Shown here in pieces: positions 1-8,285 of a DNA stretch of 64,000 bases. The position numbers were made by a program, and so were the translations under genes. The first letter of the stretch is position 1, and each line of letters starts with the position of its first letter. The notes beneath the pieces are model-generated. The model made no database searches, was not told where the DNA came from, and saw nothing but the letters and a program-made list of their open reading frames with translations. This stretch comes from Amycolatopsis japonica (lineage in GTDB: Bacteria; Actinomycetota; Actinomycetes; Mycobacteriales; Pseudonocardiaceae): assembly GCF_000732925.1 (NCBI RefSeq), contig NZ_CP008953.1, positions 3,410,001 to 3,474,000 of the forward strand, read 5' to 3'.

Positions 1-224
1 CCGTCGAACTGGTTTCGCCCGACGACCAGGGCACCGTAGCCCTCGATCATGTCACGGACATAGTCGGCGGACGCCTCGGCGACCTTGTACGACCGGCCCG
101 ACGCGGTGGGCACCTCGACATCGCCGGCACGGCACCACGCGAAAAGGTACTCAAAACCCCCGTTCTCCGGACCGGCGATGAAACCGTCCAGCGACACGGA
201 CGCTTGAGTCGCCACCTTTGGCAT
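1..224 (-). CDS. Dihydrofolate reductase family protein (RibD C-terminal fold), partial
   Basis: This gene runs off the left edge; only about the first 74 codons are visible, beginning at an ATG at 224 on the minus strand. The protein opens MPKVATQASVSLDGFIAG, the signature first strand and loop of the DHFR-like/RibD_C family (SLDGFIA), and later has GALVVGRNQFD, the family's nucleotide-binding strand. Family members reduce pterin-like or pyrimidine substrates with NADPH, but many actinobacterial copies have no known substrate. It is divergent from the halogenase at 439 with 214 bases between them. A second, shorter member of the family lies at 20830, inside the cluster. Family assignment is good; role is unknown. 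Confidence 0.8.
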   Translation of the reverse strand, partial: MPKVATQASVSLDGFIAGPENGGFEYLFAWCRAGDVEVPTASGRSYKVAEASADYVRDMIEGYGALVVGRNQFD

Positions 225-438
225 GAGAAATCCCTTCTTGCGCGATGTATCGAGCACTTCTCGATCGCTCAACCCTGGCACCATGACCGGTCGTTGTCCA
301 CTTCTCCCGTGCTCTCTTCGTATCGAAATGGTTTACCCCGCCGCACCCGTGGCGGGGTCACAACTCAGGAGAAGCTCCGTGCTCCGTCTCCGTGCGACGA
401 TCCAGATCTGACCCTCGAGTTCAGGACGGAGATCTATT

Positions 439-1941
439 GTGAGTGCCGAGACCGCTGGGTTCGACGTCGTCGTGGTGGGTGGAGGCCCGTGCGGTTCGGC
501 GGTGTCGACGTTGGTGGCGATGCAGGGACATCGGGTCTTGCTGCTGGAGAAGGAGAAGTTCCCGCGCTATCAGATCGGGGAATCGCTTCTCCCGGCCACG
601 GTGCATGGAGTGTGCCGTCTGCTGGGCGTGTCGGAGGAACTCGACAAAGCGGGGTTCATGCTGAAACGCGGAGGAACGTTCCGCTGGGGCCGCAATCCGG
701 AACCCTGGACGTTTTCTTTCGGAATTTCTTCGAAATTCGTGTCGGAGGCGTCGACGGCCTATCAGGTGGAGCGGATGCGCTTCGACCAGATTCTGCTGGA
801 CAACGCTCGCCGTCGTGGGGTCGAGGTTCGGGAGGAGTCCTCGGTCGCCGATGTCATCGAGGATGCCGACGGCCGGGTCTGCGGCGTGCGGTACACGGAC
901 GCCGACGGTGTCACCCACGAGGTGTCCGCACGGTTCGTCGTGGACTCCTCGGGGAACGGGAGCCGGATCCACAAAAAGGTGGGGGGACAGCGGCGCTATT
1001 CGGAGTTCTTCCGCAATCTGGCGTTGTTCGGCTATTTCGAAGGCGGCAAGCGACTGCCCGCGCCGAACGAGGGGAACATTCTCGCGGCGGCCTTCGATTC
1101 GGGCTGGTTCTGGTACATCCCGCTGACCGACACGTTGACCAGCGTCGGCGCGGTGCTCCACCCGGACGCGCTCGAACGCGCTCAAGGGGACAAGGAGCAG
1201 GCCCTGCTCGACCTGATCGCCGAATGTCCGCTGATCGCGGACTATCTCGCGGACGCGCGGCGGGTCACCAGTGGTCCCTACGGCGAGGTCCGGGTCCGCA
1301 AGGACTACTCCTACATCCAGGAGAAGTTCTGGCGGCCGGGGCTGATCCTCGCCGGCGACGCGGCCTGCTTCATCGACCCGGTGTTCTCCTCGGGCGTGCA
1401 CCTGGCGACCTACAGCGCGCTGCTCGCCGCCAGGACGATCAACACCGTGCTGGCGGGTACCGCGGGGGAGACCGAGTCCTGCGAGGAGTTCGAAGCGCGG
1501 TATCGCGCCGAGTATGCGAGGTTCCACGACTTCCTGGTGGCGTTCTACGACATGCACGAGGACGAGTCGTCGTACTTCTGGAGGGCGAAGAAGGTCACCG
1601 GGAACGCGGCCTCGGACGTCGAGTCGTTCGTGGAACTGGTCGGGGGTGGCTCGTCGGGTGAGGGAGCCCTGATCGACGCCAAGGCCTACCTGGGGAAGCG
1701 GGCACCCGCGTTCCAGGAGCTTTCCGACGCGGTGGAACGTCCGGTGCTGGTCGCGGGAGAGGACCGCGACCTGTTGAAGACCGAGCTCGCCCGCTCGGTG
1801 TCCCGTGAGGGCACCCGAATCCAGGTTCAGGCCAGCCTGGGGGCGAACGCCGACGAGCGGACCCCGGTCCGTGACGGCGGGCTGGTGCCTTCCGCCGACG
1901 GAATGCACTGGATCCGGCCTGTCCAGCAGCAGGCGAGCTGA
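439..1941 (+). CDS. FAD-dependent halogenase, SgcC3-like
   Basis: A 500-residue flavin halogenase of the type that chlorinates aromatic groups held on a carrier protein. The N-terminus has the FAD dinucleotide motif GGGPCG, followed by the FPRYQIGESLLP segment typical of phenolic/pyrrolic halogenases. The halogenase signature WxWxIP is present as W223-F-W225-Y-I227-P228. A later GDAACFIDPVFSSGVH segment is the second FAD contact. The start is a GTG with a GGAG-type site (426-431) ahead of it. It is the first gene of a plus-strand run and sits 14 bases ahead of a free-standing condensation enzyme. By analogy with SgcC3 of C-1027 it would chlorinate a beta-tyrosyl group on the carrier protein at 25549. 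The family call is firm; the substrate is inferred from context. Confidence 0.88.
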   Translation: MSAETAGFDVVVVGGGPCGSAVSTLVAMQGHRVLLLEKEKFPRYQIGESLLPATVHGVCRLLGVSEELDKAGFMLKRGGTFRWGRNPEPWTFSFGISSKFVSEASTAYQVERMRFDQILLDNARRRGVEVREESSVADVIEDADGRVCGVRYTDADGVTHEVSARFVVDSSGNGSRIHKKVGGQRRYSEFFRNLALFGYFEGGKRLPAPNEGNILAAAFDSGWFWYIPLTDTLTSVGAVLHPDALERAQGDKEQALLDLIAECPLIADYLADARRVTSGPYGEVRVRKDYSYIQEKFWRPGLILAGDAACFIDPVFSSGVHLATYSALLAARTINTVLAGTAGETESCEEFEARYRAEYARFHDFLVAFYDMHEDESSYFWRAKKVTGNAASDVESFVELVGGGSSGEGALIDAKAYLGKRAPAFQELSDAVERPVLVAGEDRDLLKTELARSVSREGTRIQVQASLGANADERTPVRDGGLVPSADGMHWIRPVQQQAS

Positions 1942-1955
1942 AGGGAATCACGGTC

Positions 1956-3311
1956 ATGTCAGTGACAGAGTCGACGGCCGGTAGCGTGCACCGGTTTCCG
2001 CTTTCGCTCCAGCAGGAGTTCCTCAGCCTTGTCGACCACGGAGACGGGATGGGGCCGTTCGGCCCGATGTACACCATCGTCGGGGGCTGGCGCCTTCTCG
2101 GCGAACTCGACGTGAACGCGTTGCAGGGCGCGTTGGACGACCTGGTCGCCCGGCACGAAGCGCTCCGCACGCGCATCGTGGTCAATGACGGTGACCTGCA
2201 TCAGGCGGTGTTCCTGCCGAGCTCGGCCGACCTGGTGATCCGGGACATCCCGGACGCCGCTGACCGGGAACGGGCCGCCGAGGAGTTCCTCAACGACGTC
2301 GAAGCCGAGGAATTCCCCTTCGACGAGATGCCGCGGGTCCGGCTGATCCTGGGCCGTTTCGACGACCGGGACGCCGTCCTCGTCCTCGTGGCGCACCACA
2401 CCGCGGTCGACGGCTGGTCGGCGCAGCTGGTCATCCGCGACCTCACCGAGTTCTACGGTGCCAGGCGGGATCAGCGGGCGCCCGACTTGCCCGAGGTGCG
2501 TCAGCTGCACGAATACGTCGCATGGCAACGGGAGAACGCGAACGGCCCCGCCGTCGTCGCCGCCCGGAAGTTCTGGCGGGAGTATCTGGACGGGGCGCGG
2601 ATGGTCGCGATCCCGACCGATCTGCCGCGGGCCGAGGAGCGTTCGTTCGTCACCGGCTGGCACCGGTTCCTGCTCGAAGCCGAGTTCCGCACCTCCGCGG
2701 AGGAACTCGCCGCGGAGACCAAGAGCACGGTGTTCATGGTGCTGCTCGCCGCGTATCTGGTCTATCTCCGGGAGAAGACCGGGGAAACCGACCTGGTCGT
2801 GCCGACGTTCACGCCGGGGCGCACCCCGGCCTGGATCCAGAACACGGTCAGTTCCTTCTACAACTTCGTGCCGTTGCGCTTCGACATCGCCGAGTGCGTC
2901 GGGATCCGCGAAGTGATCGCACAAGTGCGCGCGAGTTGCCTGCGCGCCTACGCGCACGAGCTTCCGTTCATGCAGATCATCGAAGAGGCACCGAACCTGA
3001 TGGACGAGGTGTCGAAGCCGGACAGCGCGTCATGCGTGTTCCAGGTCGTCCAGTCGCCGTTCATGATGAGCGACGAACAGGTCGTCGGCGATCTTCGCAT
3101 CACCGCGATGCGCAGGCGGGTGCTGTCGGCCCCGGTCGGCTCGCAGTTGCCGGACGGCGCGCTGTGGGCACTGGAACTGCATCACGACGGCGACATCGTC
3201 GGCAAGATCGGCTACACCGCCGACCTGTTCGTCGAGGACACGATCGCCTCGTGGGTGACCGAGCTCCGGCGGGTGCTCGCCGACGTCCTCGTCGGTGTAC
3301 GACAGTCGTGA
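1956..3311 (+). CDS. Free-standing NRPS condensation enzyme, SgcC5-like
   Basis: A 451-residue single-domain condensation protein. It opens with HRFPLSLQQEFLSLV, matching the usual C1 motif region. It carries an intact catalytic HHxxxDG motif (H147-H148-T-A-V-D152-G153), followed by WSAQLVIRDL. The later TPGRTPAWIQNTVSSFYNFVPLRF segment matches the C4/C5 region. Length and stand-alone form match SgcC5, which esterifies the enediyne core alcohol with the carrier-bound beta-amino acid. It sits directly after the halogenase, so the two are probably co-translated. The likely role is to join the aryl beta-amino acid to its acceptor, as an ester or an amide; the sequence alone cannot tell which. 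Confidence 0.85.
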   Translation: MSVTESTAGSVHRFPLSLQQEFLSLVDHGDGMGPFGPMYTIVGGWRLLGELDVNALQGALDDLVARHEALRTRIVVNDGDLHQAVFLPSSADLVIRDIPDAADRERAAEEFLNDVEAEEFPFDEMPRVRLILGRFDDRDAVLVLVAHHTAVDGWSAQLVIRDLTEFYGARRDQRAPDLPEVRQLHEYVAWQRENANGPAVVAARKFWREYLDGARMVAIPTDLPRAEERSFVTGWHRFLLEAEFRTSAEELAAETKSTVFMVLLAAYLVYLREKTGETDLVVPTFTPGRTPAWIQNTVSSFYNFVPLRFDIAECVGIREVIAQVRASCLRAYAHELPFMQIIEEAPNLMDEVSKPDSASCVFQVVQSPFMMSDEQVVGDLRITAMRRRVLSAPVGSQLPDGALWALELHHDGDIVGKIGYTADLFVEDTIASWVTELRRVLADVLVGVRQS

Positions 3312-3347
3312 CCTCGTACGGGGTCGCGACCACGCGTGAGGGCGCGG

Positions 3348-4877
3348 ATGACCACGGTTGAGGCGCCCGCCCGCGCCGGCTGGCGGGAATGGGTCGGCCT
3401 GGCGGTGCTGTGCCTGCCGACCATGCTGACCACACTGGACATCTCGGTGATGTTCCTCGCGTTGCCGCGGATGAGCGGTGACCTCGGCGCCGACGCCACG
3501 CAGCAGCTGTGGATCACCGACATCTACGCCTTCACGATGGCCGGGTTCCTGGTCATGATGGGGACGCTGGGCGACCGGATCGGCAGGCGCAAGGTGCTAC
3601 TGTTCGGCGCCGCGGCGTTCGTGGTGACCTCGGTGCTGGCGGCGTACGCGAGCTCCACCGGGATACTGATCGGCGCCCGTGCCCTGCTCGGCGTCGCGGG
3701 CGCGACGGTCATGCCGTCGGTGCTGGCGTTGATCCGCAACATGTTCCGCGATCCCCGGCAGATGAGCACCGCCATGAGCGCGTGGGGGAGTTCGGTCATG
3801 CTGGGGCTCATCCTCGGTCCCGTGGCGGGCGGCCTGGTGCTCGGGGCGTTCTGGTGGGGCTCGATCTTCCTGATGGCCGTGCCGGTGATGGGGCTGTTGC
3901 TGCTCGTCGGCCCGTTCGTCCTGCCGGAATCCCGCGACCCCGCCGCCGGCAAACTGGACCTGGCCAGTGTGGCGTTGTCCTTGATGGCGATACTGCCGAC
4001 GATCTACGGCTTCAAGGAACTGGGCAGAAGCGGTCCGGAGCCGGTGCCGGTCGCGGCGATCCTCGCCGGCGTCTTCTTTTTCCTCGTGTTCGTGCGTCGC
4101 CAGCGGACCCTGCGTGCTCCCTTGCTGGACTTGAGTCTGTTCGCCGACCGCGCGGTGACGGCGGCGTTGCTGCTCGCCTTGCTCAGCGCGTTCGCCATGG
4201 CGGGTACCAGCATGATGGTCTCGTTGTACCTGCAGCTGGTCGAAGGTCTCTCACCGGTCGCCATCGGGTTGTGGATGGTGATTCCGTCACTCGGCATGAT
4301 CGTCGCGGTCAACCTCGCCCCGCTCTTGGCGCGGAAGATCCGGCCCGCGTACGTACTCGCGGCTGGGTCGGCGATCGCCGCGGTGGGCATGGTGGTGCTC
4401 ACCGTGGCGAACGGTTCCGGCGGCCTCGCGATGTTCCTGGTGGGGCTCGTCGTCGTGTACTTCGGTGTCGGCTCGGACGGCACGTTGAGCCCGTTCCTCA
4501 TCATGTCGTCGGTTCCGCCGGAGAAGGCGGGTGCCGCCGGTGCCATGTCCTCGACCTTCAACGAATTCGGGGCGGCACTGGGGATCGCCGTACTCGGCCT
4601 GGTCGGCAGCACCGTTTACCGTACGCAGGTCACCGTCCCGGCCGGCGTCCACGACGTGAACGCCGCCGAAAGCCTCCCCGGAGCGGTATCCGCGGCGGAG
4701 CGGTATCCGGCGGAGGTGAGCGCCGCCCTTCTCGACTCCGGGCGTGCGGCGTTCTCGAGCGGACTGCACGTCGTCACGATCGTCACGGCCGTGCTCTTCG
4801 CCGGGCTCGCCGTACTCGCGGTCGTCGGTCTTCGCCGATTCCCCGCCACCGGGGCGCCGGAAGAGTCCCGGGTGTGA
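3348..4877 (+). CDS. MFS drug exporter, DHA2 (14-TM) type, SgcB-like
   Basis: A 509-residue major facilitator of the 14-helix drug:proton antiporter group. The motif GDRIGRRKVL after the second helix is the MFS signature A loop, and VLIIGP-like glycine-rich helices (GLILGPVAGGLVLG) match motif C of antiporters. I chose the ATG at 3348 over an in-frame ATG at 3336 because the resulting start (MTTVEAPARAGWREWVG) aligns with the paralogue at 18928 (MTTADVSAKAGWREWLG). It lies 36 bases after the condensation gene in the same run. Its probable job is export of, and self-protection from, the cluster product. The two exporters are clearly related along their whole length. Confidence 0.85.
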   Translation: MTTVEAPARAGWREWVGLAVLCLPTMLTTLDISVMFLALPRMSGDLGADATQQLWITDIYAFTMAGFLVMMGTLGDRIGRRKVLLFGAAAFVVTSVLAAYASSTGILIGARALLGVAGATVMPSVLALIRNMFRDPRQMSTAMSAWGSSVMLGLILGPVAGGLVLGAFWWGSIFLMAVPVMGLLLLVGPFVLPESRDPAAGKLDLASVALSLMAILPTIYGFKELGRSGPEPVPVAAILAGVFFFLVFVRRQRTLRAPLLDLSLFADRAVTAALLLALLSAFAMAGTSMMVSLYLQLVEGLSPVAIGLWMVIPSLGMIVAVNLAPLLARKIRPAYVLAAGSAIAAVGMVVLTVANGSGGLAMFLVGLVVVYFGVGSDGTLSPFLIMSSVPPEKAGAAGAMSSTFNEFGAALGIAVLGLVGSTVYRTQVTVPAGVHDVNAAESLPGAVSAAERYPAEVSAALLDSGRAAFSSGLHVVTIVTAVLFAGLAVLAVVGLRRFPATGAPEESRV

Positions 4878-5049
4878 ACGCTTCAGGCTCGTGGGTCGCA
4901 TACACGGAGATGCGACCGCCGTGCCGGACGACGATACTTGTTTCGGGGAGCTCGGGTGGCCCTTTACATGAATGCGTCGCACACGATCTTGTCGCTCTTA
5001 TGAACAGCGACGTGCCGGTTTGAATGGAAAGCATGACAAAGGGGTGTCC

Positions 5050-6279
5050 GTGACGTCTACACCATCGCATTCGGCCGACCTGCCGGGATTCCCGATCCAA
5101 CGGGAGTCGAAATGCCCGTACCGGCCCTCGAAGGTTCACGTCGACCTGCGTGAAGACGGCCCGATGACCAGGGTCCGGCTCTACAACGGCCGCGTGGCCT
5201 GGCTGGTGACCGGTACCGCGGAGGCCCGCGCCGTGCTGTCGGACTACCGGCGGGTCTCCATTCGCCCGTATCACGGTAATTATCCGCTGCTCAACGAAGA
5301 ATTCGAGAAGGTCGTCGACAGCGGATACGCCGACGTCCTTTTCGGTGTCGACCCGCCGGAGCACACCAAGCAGCGGCAGATGATCATGCCGCGTTTCTCG
5401 CTGCGCCGGACGAAGGAATACCACGCCGAAATCCAGCGGATCGTCGATCAGAAACTCGACGAAATGATGAGCAAGGGCGCGCCGGGTGATCTGGTCGCCG
5501 ACTTCGCGCAGCCGGTTCCTTCCATGGTCATGAGTCACGTGCTCGGTGTTCCCTACGAGGACAACGAGGAATTCGAGACGTCGGCTCACAAGCTGTTCGT
5601 ACCCGAGCTCGCCGACGAGGCGACCACGGAACTCGGTGACTTCCTCGACCGGTTGATCGCGAAGAAGGAGAACAATCCCGGCGCGAAACCGGTCGGCCTG
5701 ATCGACGACCTGATCGTCGACCAGCTGCACAAGGGGACGCTCACCCGCTCGGAGCTGGTCCACATCGCGATGGCGATGCTGGTCGCGGGCACCGACACCA
5801 CCACCAACGTGATCTCGCTGGGAACGCTGGCGTTGCTGGACAACCCGGATCAGTGGGCGGCGTTGCGCGACGACCACTCCCTGATCCCCGGCGCGGTGGA
5901 GGAAATCCTGCGCTACGTCTCGCTGGTCGAGGCGTTCGCCAGGGTCGCGACCGAGGACATCGAGCTTCCCGGCGGGGCGAAGATCAAGGCGGGCGACGGG
6001 ATCCTCATCAGCTGCGCCGGCGTCAACTTCGATCCGAAGATGGCCGCGGAACCCGACACCTTCGACATCCGGCGCCCGCCCCGGCCGAGCTTCTCGTTCA
6101 GCCACGGAATCCATCGGTGCCCGGGCGACAACCTCGCCCGGCTCGAACTGGAGGTCGCGTTCCGGTCCTTGGTCCAGCGCATGCCCGACCTGCGCTCGAC
6201 CTTGCCCGCCGACCAGCTCCCCAGCAACAACAACGACGGGACGCTGCAGCGGCTCTTCGAATTCCCAGTGGTTTGGTGA
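5050..6279 (+). CDS. Cytochrome P450
   Basis: A 409-residue soluble bacterial P450. It shows the I-helix motif AGTDTTT (oxygen activation), the K-helix ExxR (EEILRYVS) and the haem loop FSHGIHRCPG with the ligand at C357. The N-terminal PIQRESKCPYRPS and FGVDPPEHTKQRQM segments are typical of CYP105/107-like enzymes. I chose the GTG at 5050 because AAAGGGG (5038-5044) precedes it; an in-frame ATG at 4972 has no site. A 172-base gap separates it from the exporter, so a separate promoter is possible. It is related to the P450 at 8286. Substrate unknown; oxidation of the cluster product or of a tethered intermediate is likely. Confidence 0.88.
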   Translation: MTSTPSHSADLPGFPIQRESKCPYRPSKVHVDLREDGPMTRVRLYNGRVAWLVTGTAEARAVLSDYRRVSIRPYHGNYPLLNEEFEKVVDSGYADVLFGVDPPEHTKQRQMIMPRFSLRRTKEYHAEIQRIVDQKLDEMMSKGAPGDLVADFAQPVPSMVMSHVLGVPYEDNEEFETSAHKLFVPELADEATTELGDFLDRLIAKKENNPGAKPVGLIDDLIVDQLHKGTLTRSELVHIAMAMLVAGTDTTTNVISLGTLALLDNPDQWAALRDDHSLIPGAVEEILRYVSLVEAFARVATEDIELPGGAKIKAGDGILISCAGVNFDPKMAAEPDTFDIRRPPRPSFSFSHGIHRCPGDNLARLELEVAFRSLVQRMPDLRSTLPADQLPSNNNDGTLQRLFEFPVVW

Positions 6280-6297
6280 GGAACGAAAGGACGCAGG

Positions 6298-7377
6298 ATG
6301 CTTTCCTACCGCGGTGTCGCCTACGACACGGGTACCAACTTCGCGACCGGTCAGGGCGATCTTTCCCGGACCGTATGGGATGAGTCCGCGATGGAGGCCG
6401 AGATCAGCCTCATCAGCGACCAGCTCAACTGCAACTCGGTGACCGTCTACGGCACCGACCTGGACCGGCTGGCGCAGACCGCGACCGCGGCGATCGAGCG
6501 CGAACTCCACGTGCTGCTTCAGCCGCGGCTGGTCGACCGGCCGGTGAACGAGATCATGGACCACCTCGCGGAGGCGGCGCGGCTCGCCGAGTCCCTGCGG
6601 AAGCAAGGCGCGAAGGTCAGCCTCACCGTCGGTGCGGTGCACCTCGTCTTCACGCCGGGGCTCATCGAAGGCGACACGTATCACGAGCGGATGGCGAACG
6701 TGTACGCGGACGCGGAGCACTACCTGCTCAAGCCCACCGCGCGCGTCGACGTCGCGGCCGCCGCGCCCCGGCTCAACGAATTCCTCGCCAAGGCGGCCGT
6801 CGTGGCGCGGGGGAACTTCAGCGGTTCCGTCGGCTACTCGGCGGCTCCGTTCGAGGTCGTCGACTGGGATCCGTTCGACACGATCGGCTTGATGTACCAG
6901 TACCTTCCGTCCGGGCAGACGCCGGCGGAGCACAAGGACCTGGTCGGTTCGTACCTCCGCTGGAACAAGCCCGTGCTGATCAGCGAGTTCGGGACCGCGA
7001 CCTACCAGGGAGCCGAGAAGAAGGGTTTCTTCTTCTGGGACATCGTCGATCGGGCCCAGGACGTGCCCACGGTCCTCGACGGCTACACCCGCGACGAGGG
7101 CGAGCAGGCCGCCTATCACCTCAAGATGTTCGAGATCTTCGAGGACGCGGGGGCCGCGGGGGTCACGGTCTCGGAATTCATCCACCCCACCCATCCGCAC
7201 TCGACCGATCCCCGGCTGGATCTCGACACGGCGAGCATGGCGCTGGTGAAGACGATCCGGGACGACTTCTCCGACCCGGCGTCCGGCTATCGCGTCGAGC
7301 CGAAAGAGGCCTTTCACGCGATCGCCGACCACTATGCCCACCTCGGTTTCCAGGAGATCGCGCGCGGCGGCCGGTAG
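6298..7377 (+). CDS. Glycosidase-fold (TIM-barrel) protein of the 'abortive infection protein' annotation group
   Basis: A 359-residue protein beginning 18 bases after the P450, with AAAGGACGCAGG ahead of its ATG. The sequence has the look of a TIM-barrel glycoside-hydrolase relative. YRGVAYDTG is at the start, ITEF-like LISEFGTATYQG places a candidate acidic residue at E230, and DNIGVMYYQ-like DTIGLMYQYLP stands in the strand before it. Similar actinobacterial proteins are often labelled 'abortive infection protein' with no tested function; that is my recollection of annotation practice. No signal peptide is visible, so it should be cytoplasmic. A role in the pathway is implied only by its place between two P450s. 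It could be a hydrolase, an isomerase or a binding protein. Confidence 0.55.
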   Translation: MLSYRGVAYDTGTNFATGQGDLSRTVWDESAMEAEISLISDQLNCNSVTVYGTDLDRLAQTATAAIERELHVLLQPRLVDRPVNEIMDHLAEAARLAESLRKQGAKVSLTVGAVHLVFTPGLIEGDTYHERMANVYADAEHYLLKPTARVDVAAAAPRLNEFLAKAAVVARGNFSGSVGYSAAPFEVVDWDPFDTIGLMYQYLPSGQTPAEHKDLVGSYLRWNKPVLISEFGTATYQGAEKKGFFFWDIVDRAQDVPTVLDGYTRDEGEQAAYHLKMFEIFEDAGAAGVTVSEFIHPTHPHSTDPRLDLDTASMALVKTIRDDFSDPASGYRVEPKEAFHAIADHYAHLGFQEIARGGR

Positions 7378-7520
7378 GAAGCTTGTTCCATCTTGCCGTT
7401 GCTGCCCGGTGAGCGGGATCGAGGACGAGAGTCGCTTTCCGTTTTCGCATTCTTTAGAGGCGGCCGAAACCACATGGCGCAGGCCCGATGACGACGTTCG
7501 TCCGGAGATCGGAGCGGGAA

Positions 7521-8237
7521 ATGCACTTCAACGGCAGGGTGTTCGGCCGAGGGCTCATGGCGGTGGCGATGGCGGCGACATTGGCCTTGTCGTCGGTGGT
7601 CTCGGACCAGCCTGCGGCCGAGGCCTCGCAGCGCTGGAGCACCTCCCTGGCGTCGGTGCTGGTTCCTCCTGACCAGCAGGCGCCGGGGAGCGTCACCATG
7701 GACCCGATCACCTTGGCGCAGGCCGCCGAGGACGGCGGGTTGGGCACCCCGGGGATGACGTCCTCGCCCGAGTCGTGCCTCAGCTTCGCCGACGATTCCG
7801 TGGGCGGGCTGGGCACGCGAACGGGGTGGATGCAGTTCGGGCGCCGGGGCCCCGCGATCTTCTTGCAGGTGGTCGCCAAGATTCCCGGGGGCTTCGACGT
7901 CAACAGGGTCAGGACCGCCGTGGCGAGCTGCGCGACGGGAACCATGACGCTCGAAGGAAAGATCACCGGCCAGGTGACGTTCGTGGAGCAGCGGCCGCTG
8001 CGGCTGCTGTTCGGGAAGTCGTTCGTCACGAGGATGACGACGACCTTCCCGAAGCCCGCCAACGAGGAAGAGGCGGCCTTGCTCACGAAGTACAACTTCC
8101 ACGAGGGCGAGTGCCCGGCCGAGTACGTTTTCGTCGCCGTGGGGAATCTGTTCATCTGGTCGCTCGACCCGGACCCGGCCATCGCGGTGCGCGCGGCCCG
8201 GATCATGTACGAGCGGGCGCTGCGATACCACGGTTGA
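7521..8237 (+). CDS. Secreted protein of unknown function
   Basis: A 238-residue protein with an N-terminal signal peptide: a basic start (MHFNGRVFGRG), a hydrophobic stretch (LMAVAMAATLALSSVV) and an alanine-rich end near AAEAS. I chose the ATG at 7521 because GGAGCGGG sits right ahead of it; an upstream in-frame ATG at 7488 would spoil the signal peptide. The mature part has three cysteines (in ESCLSF, ASCATG, GECPAE) and a loose resemblance to PknH/LpqH-type extracellular sensor domains. It lies between the glycosidase-fold gene and the second P450. It is about twice the size of known enediyne apoproteins and shows no clear similarity to them. Binding, transport or self-protection are possibilities only. 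Confidence 0.7.
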   Translation: MHFNGRVFGRGLMAVAMAATLALSSVVSDQPAAEASQRWSTSLASVLVPPDQQAPGSVTMDPITLAQAAEDGGLGTPGMTSSPESCLSFADDSVGGLGTRTGWMQFGRRGPAIFLQVVAKIPGGFDVNRVRTAVASCATGTMTLEGKITGQVTFVEQRPLRLLFGKSFVTRMTTTFPKPANEEEAALLTKYNFHEGECPAEYVFVAVGNLFIWSLDPDPAIAVRAARIMYERALRYHG

Positions 8238-8285
8238 GTTCGTTTTCGGAATAGTCGGCGCGTCCGTTCGAGGCAAAGAGGGGTC

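Noticed and set aside
421..1908. Long minus-strand open frame opposite the halogenase
   Set aside because: High GC content leaves the opposite strand open; the translation has no family features and the plus-strand halogenase is clear.
4783..7473. An 896-codon minus-strand open frame across the P450 and glycosidase-fold genes
   Set aside because: It mirrors the third codon positions of real genes and has biased, arginine/valine-rich composition.
7521..8237. Enediyne apoprotein of the CagA/NcsA type
   Set aside because: About twice the expected length, three cysteines, and no resemblance to the immunoglobulin-like apoprotein pattern.
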